A DNA stretch of 64,000 bases from Bacteroidales bacterium (GCA_021648725.1 JAKISF010000008.1:48014-112013); one strand, 5' to 3'; positions 1-8,755 are shown, counted from the first letter of the stretch. Translations and numbers: made by a program. The notes: generated from the sequence alone by a model not told the origin.

Positions 1-1
1 G

Positions 2-598
2 CCGACATTTGCAATTATTTTAATGTTTTTTTTCCCTTCGTATTTATCTCATTATCAATACGCATACAAAAAAGCAATTGTGCTGGTTGTTTTTTTATCG
101 ACATTTATTTCTCCCTTACTGGTAATGCTTATTTTACTAAATTTAAGAGTAATTTCAGATATATCGTTACCCGACAGAAAAGAGCGATATTACCCTTTTG
201 CAATTGTTACGATGATATACATAACTGCATATTTTATCACAGTTAACTTACCCTTAGGGATTCCCTCTAATATCAGCGAATTCGTATTAATGTCTTCCGT
301 AATTATTTTATTTGTTCTTTTTGTAAACCTTAAAATAAAAGTAAGTGTGCACATGGCAGGTATCGGAGGTTTTTTAGGTTTTTTTTATGTCTTTTTTCTT
401 AAAGAAAGTTTAAATGAGGTATTGTTTACCTTTATGAATTTTGAGTTTACTGCTGTTTATTTTTTTTCAATCTTAATTTTAATTGCAGGAATAACAGCAA
501 CGGCAAGGCTTATTTTAAAAGCACACACCTTTAAAGAAATAGGCTTAGGTTTTTTTCTCGGTTTATCAGTAAGCATTGTAACGGCATTTTTAATATAA
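2..598 (+). CDS. PAP2-like integral membrane protein, 5' end cut by window
   Basis: The reading frame is open from base 2, before the first ATG at 23, so the gene most likely begins outside the window. The visible 191+ residues are almost entirely hydrophobic, with about six membrane segments. Two stretches resemble degenerate phosphatidic-acid-phosphatase (PAP2) motifs: an HMAG element near residue 111 and KAHTFKEIGLG near the C-terminus, which is arranged like the usual SR-HxxxDxxxG motif but lacks the canonical Ser-Arg. Such divergent PAP2-like proteins are common in Bacteroidota and often have no assigned substrate. Catalytic activity is therefore uncertain. It converges on the DUF3857 gene, with about 100 bp between the stops. 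Confidence 0.6.
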   Translation, partial: PTFAIILMFFFPSYLSHYQYAYKKAIVLVVFLSTFISPLLVMLILLNLRVISDISLPDRKERYYPFAIVTMIYITAYFITVNLPLGIPSNISEFVLMSSVIILFVLFVNLKIKVSVHMAGIGGFLGFFYVFFLKESLNEVLFTFMNFEFTAVYFFSILILIAGITATARLILKAHTFKEIGLGFFLGLSVSIVTAFLI

Positions 599-703
599 TT
601 TAAGTTTGTAAGCTAAATGTTATATAATAATTGCAGAGAAAATAGATGTAACAAAAAATTATAAATCTTATATCGAACTCAGGTTATAAGGTAAAAATTA
701 TGT

Positions 704-2209
704 TTATTCCGATAACCATCCGAAGTTTGTTCTGCGTATTATAAACATTTGTTCGGGGTCATATTTTTTTGATATTTCTGAAAACTTGCTGTCTTTTTCA
801 GCAGCATCCAAAAGATATTTATTGTTGCCTATTTCTAATAATGCAATTACGGACTTGAATTGGTTAATTTGTGAGATATTTTTATCTAATATTTCATTAT
901 CAAACGTGTTTGCAAGTACAGGATAAACTTTTAAACCTGCTTTTTTTAATAAATGCATTAACACAAAATTTATTTCGGCGGAAGTTCCGGTTCCTTCGTC
1001 AAAGTATAAACCGACATTATTCAATTTTACGGAAGCACCAATTTTTCCGTACATCTTTTTAATAAAACTGTCGGACACATCAGCATAAATAGAATATTTA
1101 TTATTCCATTTCATCTTTTTTCTGACAAAATTATATATTGCCTCAGCTTTTTCCCGTTCTGTTTGCTTGTTTTCAATCACAGAATCAATTATAGATTTAC
1201 AATTCCAATATTTTATTAGTGCTAACCCGAAATTTTTTCCGTATAAAAGATTTTCGTTTAGTTCTGACCAAGAGGGAAGGTAGTATATTACATAGGGAGC
1301 AGGGTAGCTTAGGTTTTTTCTTTGTACGGGGGTTCTTCTGTCATAGTCAGACCATGTTGTAATCATTAAAGCTTTTGTCAACTTTTCCCATGAATAATCT
1401 GAAGGTTCGGCTGTTATTCTTTTTAAGTGAATATTTATTTTTTCCTCATCCTTTTTATTTTGAAGTACGGGCATATATTTATTTACAAATCGGTATTCTT
1501 TTCCTGAAAGGTCCATAAAAGCAGAATATGTATTTCTGTTTATTTTGTATTTATAGCTTATCAGTTTATCATAAAAAGAAGAATCTTTTACCGGAAGTTC
1601 TTCAATGTTTTTGACAGAGAAAACATATTTGAATTTTTGCGGAATTTTTGCTCTGAATTCACTGTATATTACCGGAATTTTTGATTGAAAATGCCAAGAA
1701 TCCGGTTTAATTAATTTTAGTGTAGGAATTGTAATAATATATTCAAGAATTGAGCCGATTTTAGCATTCGGAAATTCAAATTCGGCATTTTTAATACATC
1801 TTACAGAGTCTGTTATTTTTATATCCCTGTTTTTTACTTTTGACACAATTATTTGCCCTGTTTCATCAATGTTATGTGTTACGGCTTTTACGTAATACGA
1901 TTGTTCTCCGAAGTATTGCTCACAACTCATATCGTTATAGGAAAACTTTATTTTTGCATATTTCAAACCGGCTTCATTTAATATTTTAATTCTTACATGC
2001 CTTTTTCTAAAAAGAAACAGATTTTCGCCGTTAGGGTTAATGTCAAAATACATTTGACCGTAATCGTATAAAACAACTGCTGATGCACCTTTATATTCTT
2101 TAAGCTCAATTTCCTCTTTTGTGAGTTTCTTCCATTTTATCGGGTCTTTTTGAGCTATAGCCGTTAATGAAAGAAAAATAAGTAAAATATAAATTTGAGC
2201 CTTTTTCAT
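704..2209 (-). CDS. Secreted DUF3857/transglutaminase-like protein, probable pseudoenzyme
   Basis: The protein has a signal peptide (MKKAQIYILLIFLSLTAIAQ), a DUF3857-type beta-rich region at about 60-230, and a transglutaminase-like core at about 300-490. The start at 2209 puts the signal peptide at the N-terminus; an upstream in-frame start at 2236 adds nine polar residues. In the core, the position of the nucleophilic Cys reads GTGTSAEINF (Ser) and the His position reads FKSVIA (Ser), while the Asp of LLDAA is kept, so thiol catalysis looks lost. The chain stops soon after the core, with no room for the C-terminal DUF3858 domain common in this family. It is the last gene of the ECF-sigma operon. 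Export to the periplasm or cell surface is likely; the function is unknown. Confidence 0.75.
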   Translation of the reverse strand: MKKAQIYILLIFLSLTAIAQKDPIKWKKLTKEEIELKEYKGASAVVLYDYGQMYFDINPNGENLFLFRKRHVRIKILNEAGLKYAKIKFSYNDMSCEQYFGEQSYYVKAVTHNIDETGQIIVSKVKNRDIKITDSVRCIKNAEFEFPNAKIGSILEYIITIPTLKLIKPDSWHFQSKIPVIYSEFRAKIPQKFKYVFSVKNIEELPVKDSSFYDKLISYKYKINRNTYSAFMDLSGKEYRFVNKYMPVLQNKKDEEKINIHLKRITAEPSDYSWEKLTKALMITTWSDYDRRTPVQRKNLSYPAPYVIYYLPSWSELNENLLYGKNFGLALIKYWNCKSIIDSVIENKQTEREKAEAIYNFVRKKMKWNNKYSIYADVSDSFIKKMYGKIGASVKLNNVGLYFDEGTGTSAEINFVLMHLLKKAGLKVYPVLANTFDNEILDKNISQINQFKSVIALLEIGNNKYLLDAAEKDSKFSEISKKYDPEQMFIIRRTNFGWLSE

Positions 2210-2268
2210 GGTTTTTGGTTTCTTTAATTTACTCAATAACTATACCGTGTTCTTATATTGAATTCATG

Positions 2269-3297
2269 CTAATAAATTATGAACCCAAGAGGTTTTAATT
2301 CAATAATTTTATTGTCAGCCATTTTAACTTTAATGTTTTTAATGAAGAGTTGCTCTCCTTCTTTTAAACCTTTAATAACTTCTTTTTGAGAATACGTAAA
2401 TTTACAATTATTTGACATCTTTCCCGAAATCCCTAACAGTTTATTTGAAACTGTAAAGTTTATAATTTTGTATTTTTCGGGATTAGGGATATTGCCGAGA
2501 TGTAAATCAAGCTCGTTAATGTTTAATAAATCAGATTTATATATTAAGCCTCCGGTGTTTCCGTTTAAGCCGGCATAGGGGATGGGCATTTTCTCAACAA
2601 TAAATTCCTTTGATATTTCACCTTTTATATTCCCGGTGCTGTCAATTGTCTGTGCTGTTATTTTAATTGTTCCGATTGTATCGGGAATAACTGTATATTT
2701 TCCGTTTTGGCCTTCAACTGTTCCTTGATTCGAGAAAACATGAACACTGCAATTAGGCTCATCTATATATGCAATATAAAGAGGGTTTTCAATTCCGACA
2801 TATAATTTTTCGGGAAATTGGGTTTCTTTAACATTTGTAGAGTCATTAACAACCATTGAGAGAATTGCTGCTGCACAACCGGCTTTTCCTTCAATAAACG
2901 ACATTAATATTTGATATGTGTCTGTTTCTTCACATTCAAAATCGAATGATTTATTGTATTTTAAACCTTCTAAATCGTATGTACTGCCCAATAATTTATC
3001 TTTTTTGTATAATTGCAATATAAGTTGACCGCTGTATTCTTTTGCATTTACGACATTAAACCTGTATGTTGTGCTGTCTTTTAAAAAAGTCGAGTATTTT
3101 GCTACTCTTACCGGTCTGTTTGCTTTTCCTTTTTTAAATTTCACTTTATATTCTTTTAAAAAAACAGCATCGTGTCCGCTTTCGAAAATTGCCTGTTTTA
3201 CAAGAGTGTCATTGCACTGAGCAACAGTGTTTTGGGGTGCAAAAACATTCAATAACATTATAAACAGAAAAATGAGATATATTTTATAAGTGTTCAT
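2269..3297 (-). CDS. Exported protein with GldM C-terminal-like domains
   Basis: A 342-residue protein with an N-terminal signal peptide ending around TVAQ. Residues about 25-150 form a beta module with two conserved Cys-containing segments (FECEETD and GKAGCAAAILS). Residues about 155-342 resemble the last two periplasmic domains of the gliding/T9SS motor protein GldM: a KLYVGIENP-type opening, a GxYTVIPxxxGTIKIT core, then EKMPIPYAGLNGNTGG and a final beta domain. It lacks the GldM transmembrane helix, so it is not GldM itself. Its start overlaps the stop of the STN/CRD gene by 4 bp (ATGA), implying translational coupling. The function is unknown; a role as a periplasmic partner or surface adaptor is inference. 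Confidence 0.65.
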   Translation of the reverse strand: MNTYKIYLIFLFIMLLNVFAPQNTVAQCNDTLVKQAIFESGHDAVFLKEYKVKFKKGKANRPVRVAKYSTFLKDSTTYRFNVVNAKEYSGQLILQLYKKDKLLGSTYDLEGLKYNKSFDFECEETDTYQILMSFIEGKAGCAAAILSMVVNDSTNVKETQFPEKLYVGIENPLYIAYIDEPNCSVHVFSNQGTVEGQNGKYTVIPDTIGTIKITAQTIDSTGNIKGEISKEFIVEKMPIPYAGLNGNTGGLIYKSDLLNINELDLHLGNIPNPEKYKIINFTVSNKLLGISGKMSNNCKFTYSQKEVIKGLKEGEQLFIKNIKVKMADNKIIELKPLGFIIY

Positions 3298-4466
3298 TTG
3301 TTTGATTTTTTATATATTATTTTTGCTTTAATCATTACGTTAAATCGTTGCTTATTAAGTTGAAACCATTGATGCGACAATGATTTGTGCCAAGTATTAT
3401 TTTTGCCTTTTTTGTTATAGCAAAGTCTTTGTCCGTATGATAAATCATTCGGATTTTCGAGAGAGCCGTCTTCTGATAAGTTATCAAAACCTTGGTCGCC
3501 GAAATAAAAATTAAAGTCATTAGGGAAAATGCCTCCCATTGAAATAAATAAACCGCTTTCGGGAAAAGTTACATTATATGAAGATAAATTAACTTCAAAC
3601 CATGATTTTTTTGTTGCCGGCTTTACAACTAAAATATCTTTCAGAAGATCTTCTCCGGGTTTTCCGTGAGAGTCAGGTTGATAAATTCTTATTCTGAAAG
3701 GAGCGTCAATATTTCCTTTTGAAGATAGTTTAAAATATATTTTATAAAATTTCCCTTCTTTCTTTTTTTTGTTTTTTATGAATAATGCAACTTCTTGCCC
3801 GTGAGTATCCATGTATAATGCTCCGAGGGAAGCAAGTCCGGTGTTGCCTGCAATCAAATTATAATAATCTGAACCGTTTACTGAAACTTTTGGTATGGGA
3901 ATAAGGTCTTTTTGCAAGCTTATTTTTATAACATTTTTATTCAAGATTTTTTTTGTTGCAAGTTTTCTTGATTTAAAACCGAGGGAAGCAAATCTTAATG
4001 TATCTATATTGTTTCTGTCAAATTCAAGTTCAAAATTTCCGTTATAATCTGAAATTACGCCTTGTCCGGTTTCTCCGTACATTATTGTTGCATAAGGAAT
4101 TGCCTCATTTGTTTCGATATCGACAATTTTGCCTTTTATAATTTTTTTATGGGGTGCTTTTTCGCTTTCAACAAGAATAATTTGGTCTGAAAAAGCTAAA
4201 TACCTAATGGTTGTATTATCAAACATTTTTGAAAGTATAAATTTCAATTTTCCTTCTTTAAAATATATTGACTTTTTTATGTTCATATCTTGAAGTTGCC
4301 CGTATGAAAATCTGATGTTTTCATTTTTGCTTATTTGTTGTATTATTTCTGATATTTTCATTTCGGTGCAATGCAGACTAATCCTTTTTTCCAAAACTTC
4401 TGTTTGGGAACTTGCTGTGTTATACGCAATTAAGATTATTGTTAATGCAGCAAAAAGTTTTTTCAC
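3294..4466 (-). CDS. STN domain + carboxypeptidase-regulatory-like domain protein without barrel
   Basis: The 390-residue protein has a signal peptide (about 1-20), then an STN (secretin/TonB N-terminal) signalling domain at about 25-105 with the typical ISEIIQQISKNENIRFSYG pattern. A carboxypeptidase D regulatory-like beta sandwich follows at about 113-190, then a further beta-rich domain to the end containing FRIRIYQPDSHGKPGEDLL. Domains of this order usually precede a TonB-dependent outer-membrane barrel, but here no barrel follows. In FecA-type systems the STN domain contacts FecR, and a fecR gene lies two genes upstream, so a sensing role is plausible. The gene sits in mid-operon with 22 bp to the gene upstream and a 4-bp overlap downstream. 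Confidence 0.75.
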   Translation of the reverse strand: MKKLFAALTIILIAYNTASSQTEVLEKRISLHCTEMKISEIIQQISKNENIRFSYGQLQDMNIKKSIYFKEGKLKFILSKMFDNTTIRYLAFSDQIILVESEKAPHKKIIKGKIVDIETNEAIPYATIMYGETGQGVISDYNGNFELEFDRNNIDTLRFASLGFKSRKLATKKILNKNVIKISLQKDLIPIPKVSVNGSDYYNLIAGNTGLASLGALYMDTHGQEVALFIKNKKKKEGKFYKIYFKLSSKGNIDAPFRIRIYQPDSHGKPGEDLLKDILVVKPATKKSWFEVNLSSYNVTFPESGLFISMGGIFPNDFNFYFGDQGFDNLSEDGSLENPNDLSYGQRLCYNKKGKNNTWHKSLSHQWFQLNKQRFNVMIKAKIIYKKSNK

Positions 4467-4488
4467 TAAATATTTATTGTTATTTTTT

Positions 4489-5463
4489 TTATTTAATAAT
4501 TCTTTCTCCTATTTTTCCTCCGCCCCATTCAATTAATGTAAATCCTTTTCTTTCAAAAGACGGCAATTTTTGTTCGGGTAATTTTAAAATACCGATTAAA
4601 TTGTTGTATCCTTTAAATTCCATAAAAATTCTGATTGTCGTATTTGGTTTGGGGGTAACATTCAAAAATGCGGAATTATCAATATTGTCACTTATCCAAA
4701 AATGAATAAAGTTATAATTGCTTTTATTGAGCTCCGGCAACCAATAAACTATAAAATCATTAATCTCTGTATTGTTTAAACCAATTTGTGAAAGTTTTTC
4801 TTGCAGAAAACTAACCACATTATCTTTTTTTATATAAAACCCGGATTTATAATCAAAATGTTCTTTCGGAAAAGAATAAATACCGTCCCAAAATAAATAA
4901 TTATATGTTCTGTTGTCTTTAAGATTTAATAATGTTCCGTCTGGCTTTGCAATAACTGTCCAGTTTTTATCATACTTAGGATAGGTGTTAAGTATTTTTC
5001 CTTTAAAATTAAGTTCGATTGTTACTTTTATTTTTGTTTCGGGATACAGATAGATTGCAGGTTTAGCTGTTATAACAGGAATGTCTTCTAAAACAATTGT
5101 AAGATATTCGTCTGTTATTGTATCTATTTTAACTATACAATTTTTAAATCTACTATTGCTGATAAACTCTAAATAATTAAAAAGTTTTAATTTTTTTTGA
5201 GAAATCCCAAATTCAAAAGTGCTGCTTCTTGTTGCTTGATATACTTTCTTTTTCTTTTTTCTTTTTAAATCCTTTAAAAGATAAACTTTAAACTTATTAA
5301 TTTTAACTTTCTCTTCTAAATAAAAAACAGAATCATTATTTGAATTTGCTGACAATGTTCTGTTCTTTTCCCAAACGATACCTTGTATTCTTTTTTCTTG
5401 ACCAAAGCTTTTCTTAAAAACAAAAAGAGATAATATCAGCATATATAAAAATATAGTTCTCAT
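4489..5463 (-). CDS. Conserved exported protein of unknown function (KPAIYLYPE family)
   Basis: A 324-residue protein with an N-terminal signal sequence (ending near SFGQ). The first ~130 residues are variable and Lys-rich. From about residue 133 it carries a conserved domain beginning KPAIYLYPET, followed by VIAKPDGTLLNLKDNRTYNYLFWDG, a segment with EINDFIVYWLPELN, and GFTLIEWGGGKIG at the C-terminus. I know this domain from proteins of unknown function in many bacteria and cannot assign an activity. It lies 10 bp downstream of fecR and 22 bp upstream of the STN/CRD gene, so it belongs to the sigma-factor operon. Confidence 0.6.
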   Translation of the reverse strand: MRTIFLYMLILSLFVFKKSFGQEKRIQGIVWEKNRTLSANSNNDSVFYLEEKVKINKFKVYLLKDLKRKKKKKVYQATRSSTFEFGISQKKLKLFNYLEFISNSRFKNCIVKIDTITDEYLTIVLEDIPVITAKPAIYLYPETKIKVTIELNFKGKILNTYPKYDKNWTVIAKPDGTLLNLKDNRTYNYLFWDGIYSFPKEHFDYKSGFYIKKDNVVSFLQEKLSQIGLNNTEINDFIVYWLPELNKSNYNFIHFWISDNIDNSAFLNVTPKPNTTIRIFMEFKGYNNLIGILKLPEQKLPSFERKGFTLIEWGGGKIGERIIK

Positions 5464-5473
5464 TTTTTTTCTT

Positions 5474-6457
5474 TTATTTTCTTAAAATAACTTCCCCCTC
5501 AATACTATCAATTTCAATCCCTAATGAAAGTTCTAATGAGTTTAAAACATCTTGCAGTTTTGCATGATTAAACGGTAAAGTTGTGTGAAATATTGAATCT
5601 TTAACGGAATCATCTGCTTTTACATCTAAATTATAATAATCAGAAAGAATGTTTGCAATTTCTTCCAAACTCATATTATTTAAATCAAGTTCCTTTGTTC
5701 TCCATGATAAGAAATTTGCATTTTTCACTGTTTCTTTTTTCAATATCCGTTCTTTTTTATTTAAAGTAATCTTTTCATTAATTTTCATAATGTCAGACGC
5801 ATTACTTTTAGTGTCCGTAAATTTTACTTTTCCTTTGTTTAATACTATTTCTATATCTTGCTCATTTTCAAATGCTTTCAGGTTGAATTCCGTTCCGAGA
5901 ACTTCGGTTGTTGTGTGTTCTGTTTTAACAATAAAAGGTTTTTTCGGATTACGGCTGACAATAAAATATGCTTCACCGGTCATTTTTACAATGCGTTTTT
6001 TCTTATCAAATACTTCGGGAAATTCTATTTTGCTGTTTTTGTTAAGCCAAACGATACTTCCGTCTGAAAGTTTGTATTCTTTAATTTTATCTCCGGATTT
6101 TACGGTTACAAATTGAGTGTTTTTATTGAAAATATCATTTTTAAACAGCAATGAAATACCGAGAATAATAATTATTGATGCGGCAATTCTTAACCAAGTT
6201 TTTTTGTTGTTTAAGGGAATTGTTTTATTATCATTATTAATTTTATTTTTAACGGAAAGCAAAGCGGATTCAGTTTTTGCTTCAAACTTATTTTCGTTTG
6301 TTTGCTTGCTCCAAATTATTTTATATTCATTGAATATTTCTTTGTTCTCAGTGTTCTTTGAAATAAAATTATCTAATGTTTTTTGCTCTTTTTCGGAAAT
6401 TTCTCCCGAAAAGAATTTTGCGAATAACGTGTAAGGTATATTGTTTTTTGTTTTCAT
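5474..6457 (-). CDS. FecR family anti-sigma factor
   Basis: Cytoplasmic N-terminal region about 1-80 (AKFFSGEISEKEQKTLDNFI), one transmembrane helix near 90-110 (RIAASIIIILGISLLF), then a periplasmic FecR domain (about 115-225) with VTVKSGDKIKEYKLSDGSIVWLNKNSKI in two conserved blocks, and a C-terminal DUF4974/STN-like domain at about 250-327. It should hold the adjacent ECF sigma factor inactive until a periplasmic signal arrives. I start it at the ATG at 6457, which gives a normal FecR N-terminus; an in-frame start at 6502 overlaps the sigma gene stop by 8 bp and would add 15 residues. The usual partner, a SusC-type receptor, is absent nearby. Confidence 0.88.
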   Translation of the reverse strand: MKTKNNIPYTLFAKFFSGEISEKEQKTLDNFISKNTENKEIFNEYKIIWSKQTNENKFEAKTESALLSVKNKINNDNKTIPLNNKKTWLRIAASIIIILGISLLFKNDIFNKNTQFVTVKSGDKIKEYKLSDGSIVWLNKNSKIEFPEVFDKKKRIVKMTGEAYFIVSRNPKKPFIVKTEHTTTEVLGTEFNLKAFENEQDIEIVLNKGKVKFTDTKSNASDIMKINEKITLNKKERILKKETVKNANFLSWRTKELDLNNMSLEEIANILSDYYNLDVKADDSVKDSIFHTTLPFNHAKLQDVLNSLELSLGIEIDSIEGEVILRK

Positions 6458-6494
6458 TTTTATATTTTTTAACCATTCAGGAATAAGAAAAAAA

Positions 6495-7037
6495 TTATTC
6501 ATAAATTAGACTTTTGTACGGCATTAAAACCTCTCGTAATTTTTTAAAAGCAATTCCCATGTTGTTTTCAACTGTTTTAGCCGTAATTTGTAAATATTCT
6601 GCAATTTCATTATATGTTAATCCTTCATTTTTGCTTAATATAAACACTTGTTTTGTTCTTTCGGGAAGTTTTTCAACAGCCTCATTATAAATCTTATTTA
6701 TGTCTTTATTAATTTCTTCTTTTTTTTCGGTGTTATCAACTTCATATTTTTCTTCATAAATATTTCTTGTTTTTTCCTTTTTAATGAAATTAAGAGCCGT
6801 GTTTCTTACGGAGGTATATAAATATGATTTTACGGAACTTTTTATTTTCAGTTTTTTTCTTTGTTGCCAAAGTTTTACAAAAAATGTTTGAACAATTTCA
6901 TCGGCATTATTTTCATTTTTTGTGAACATAAGAGCAAAATTTGCCAACTGTGCATAGTATTTCCGAAACAATGTGTCGAATGCTTGTTCGTCTCCTTTTT
7001 TTATTTTAATGAATATTTCTTTGTCTGTTAATTTCAA
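6495..7037 (-). CDS. ECF RNA polymerase sigma-70 factor
   Basis: A 180-residue extracytoplasmic-function sigma factor of the Bacteroidota FecI-like type. Region 2 covers about 8-80 (ADEIVQTFFVKLWQ is the core-binding part). Region 4 covers about 118-172 (LPERTKQVFILSKNEGLTYNEIAEYL then a helix-turn-helix). It is the first gene of a six-gene minus-strand operon and is directly followed by its presumed anti-sigma FecR. No TAnnTTTG box is visible in the minus direction in the 105-bp divergent gap, which would fit autoregulation from a different promoter type; that part is inference. Confidence 0.9.
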   Translation of the reverse strand: MKLTDKEIFIKIKKGDEQAFDTLFRKYYAQLANFALMFTKNENNADEIVQTFFVKLWQQRKKLKIKSSVKSYLYTSVRNTALNFIKKEKTRNIYEEKYEVDNTEKKEEINKDINKIYNEAVEKLPERTKQVFILSKNEGLTYNEIAEYLQITAKTVENNMGIAFKKLREVLMPYKSLIYE

Positions 7038-7119
7038 TATTTCTTTTTAAGATAAGACAACTTTTGATTTTTATACCCCTAAATGTAAGAATGATATTTT
7101 AACAGAGCAATAAAAATTA

Positions 7120-7127
7120 TATTTTTG
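7120..7127 (+). promoter_or_regulatory. Bacteroidota -7 box upstream of the sodium symporter
   Basis: TATTTTTG matches TAnnTTTG and lies 16 bp before the ATG at 7143. The alternative TTG start at 7125 falls inside this box, which is why the ATG is preferred. No convincing -33 box was found. Confidence 0.6.
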
Positions 7128-7142
7128 TGCAAAATAAATTTT

Positions 7143-8588
7143 ATGTCTCCAGTCTTAGTTTTTACGGTTATTGCTTTATACTTCGGTTTATTGATATTAA
7201 TTTCTTATTTCACGGGAAAGAAAAGCAATACGGCAACTTTTTTTACGGGCAATAAACAATCACCTTGGTTTTTGGTTGCATTCGGAATGATTGGTGCATC
7301 TTTATCGGGAGTAACTTTTATTTCTGTTCCCGGCTGGGTTGCCGATACTAAATTTTACTACTTCCAAATGGTATTGGGTTATTTGGTTGGCTATTTTATT
7401 ATTGCAACTGTCTTAATGCCTTTGTATTACAAGTTGAACCTAATAACGATTTATACATATTTAGAAAAACGTTTCGGCTACAGAACATATAAAACAGGTT
7501 CGGCATTTTTTCTTTTATCAAGGGTAATAGGAGCATCTTTCAGGTTGTTTTTAGTTGCCGGTGTTTTACAGATAGGTTTCTTTAATGCTTTTGAAATTCC
7601 GTTTTGGGTAACAGTTTTTGTAACAATTGCATTGATTTGGGTTTATACGTTTCGTGCAGGCATTAAAACAATAGTTTGGACAGATACTTTGCAAACTATT
7701 TTTATGCTGACGGCTGTTTTTGTAACTATTTTTATTATTGGAAAAGAATTGAATTTAAACACTGAAGGAATTGTAGAAACAATAAGAGCAAGTGATTATT
7801 CAACGGTTTTTAATTGGGATTGGCAATCAAAAAGCAATTTTTTTAAACAATTTATTGCAGGTACATTTATTGCAATTGTAATGACCGGACTTGACCAAGA
7901 TATGATGCAAAAAAATCTTACGTGCAGAAATATAAAAGATGCAAAGAAAAATATGCTTTGGTTTAGTATTGTTTTGGTTCCGGTTAATTTGGTCTTTCTT
8001 TCCTTGGGTGTACTATTGTATGTTTATGCTTCACAATCAGGTATTACTCTTCCGGTAAAGTCAGATGATTTATATCCGTTTTTAGCATTAAATCATTTTT
8101 CGGTTTTTGCAGGAATTGTTTTTCTTTTAGGAATTACAGCTGCCGCTTTTTCAAGTGCAGATTCAGCACTTACGGCTTTAACAACTTCTTTCAGTATTGA
8201 TTTTTTAAAACTTAATGTAAGAGAAGATAATAAAATGATTAATAAAACGAAACGATTTGTACATATCGGGTTTTCGGCTTTGCTTTTTTTGGTAATTCTT
8301 ATTTTTAATGAGGTAAATGATGAAAGTGTTGTTTCTGCTGTTTTTAAAGTTGCGGGATATACCTACGGACCTATTTTGGGGCTTTTTGCTTTCGGCTTAA
8401 TATTAAAAAGAAGGGTTAAAGATAAAGCTGTTCCTTTTATTGCCGTTATTTCTCCGGTATTAATTTTTATTCTTAACCGATATTCAGAAACATTATTATT
8501 CGGCTATAAGTTTGGTTTTGAATTGTTAATAGTTAACGGTGCATTAACTTTTTTCGGTTTATTAATGTTTTCAAAAAAGCATGTATAA
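7143..8588 (+). CDS. Sodium:solute symporter (SSS family)
   Basis: A 481-residue integral membrane protein with about 13 transmembrane helices and typical SSS signatures: GASLSGVTFISVPGW in the second helix region, ARVIGASFRLFL-like and TIVWTDTLQTIFM segments, and the AAAFSSADSALTALTTSFSIDF block near residues 330-350 that contributes sodium ligands. It should couple uptake of an unidentified solute (sugar, amino acid, iodide-like anion or sialic acid are all known for the family) to sodium entry, which an NQR pump such as the one encoded at 48-54 kb could energise. A single-gene transcript is likely, with tRNA-Pro following. Substrate not predictable. Confidence 0.88.
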   Translation: MSPVLVFTVIALYFGLLILISYFTGKKSNTATFFTGNKQSPWFLVAFGMIGASLSGVTFISVPGWVADTKFYYFQMVLGYLVGYFIIATVLMPLYYKLNLITIYTYLEKRFGYRTYKTGSAFFLLSRVIGASFRLFLVAGVLQIGFFNAFEIPFWVTVFVTIALIWVYTFRAGIKTIVWTDTLQTIFMLTAVFVTIFIIGKELNLNTEGIVETIRASDYSTVFNWDWQSKSNFFKQFIAGTFIAIVMTGLDQDMMQKNLTCRNIKDAKKNMLWFSIVLVPVNLVFLSLGVLLYVYASQSGITLPVKSDDLYPFLALNHFSVFAGIVFLLGITAAAFSSADSALTALTTSFSIDFLKLNVREDNKMINKTKRFVHIGFSALLFLVILIFNEVNDESVVSAVFKVAGYTYGPILGLFAFGLILKRRVKDKAVPFIAVISPVLIFILNRYSETLLFGYKFGFELLIVNGALTFFGLLMFSKKHV

Positions 8589-8613
8589 TTATTTTTTATT
8601 TCAATTATTTTTT

Positions 8614-8621
8614 TACTTTTG
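8614..8621 (+). promoter_or_regulatory. -7 box of tRNA-Pro
   Basis: TACTTTTG is followed by GCATCCGC; the same 16 bases occur before tRNA-Glu. No clear -33 TTTG was found at 19 bp spacing. Confidence 0.55.
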
Positions 8622-8668
8622 CATCCGCAATTGAAAACAGGGATGTTTAAAATAGCCAAAGAAAATTT

Positions 8669-8743
8669 CGGGGCGTAGCGCAGCCCGGTTAGCGCATCTG
8701 CTTTGGGAGCAGAGGGTCGCAGGTTCGAATCCTGCCGCCCCGA
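8669..8743 (+). tRNA. tRNA-Pro (anticodon TGG)
   Basis: Acceptor arms CGGGGCG (8669-8675) and CGCCCCG (8736-8742) pair fully. The anticodon stem TCTGC/GCAGA encloses the loop TTTGGGA with anticodon TGG at 8704-8706. The T arm GCAGG-TTCGAAT-CCTGC is canonical. The 3' CCA is not encoded (ACA follows the stem). Confidence 0.97.
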
Positions 8744-8755
8744 CACAGAGAAATT

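Noticed and set aside
5649..6116. 155-codon plus-strand frame antisense to fecR
   Set aside because: Phe/Ser/Leu-rich antisense shadow typical of AT-rich coding sequence.
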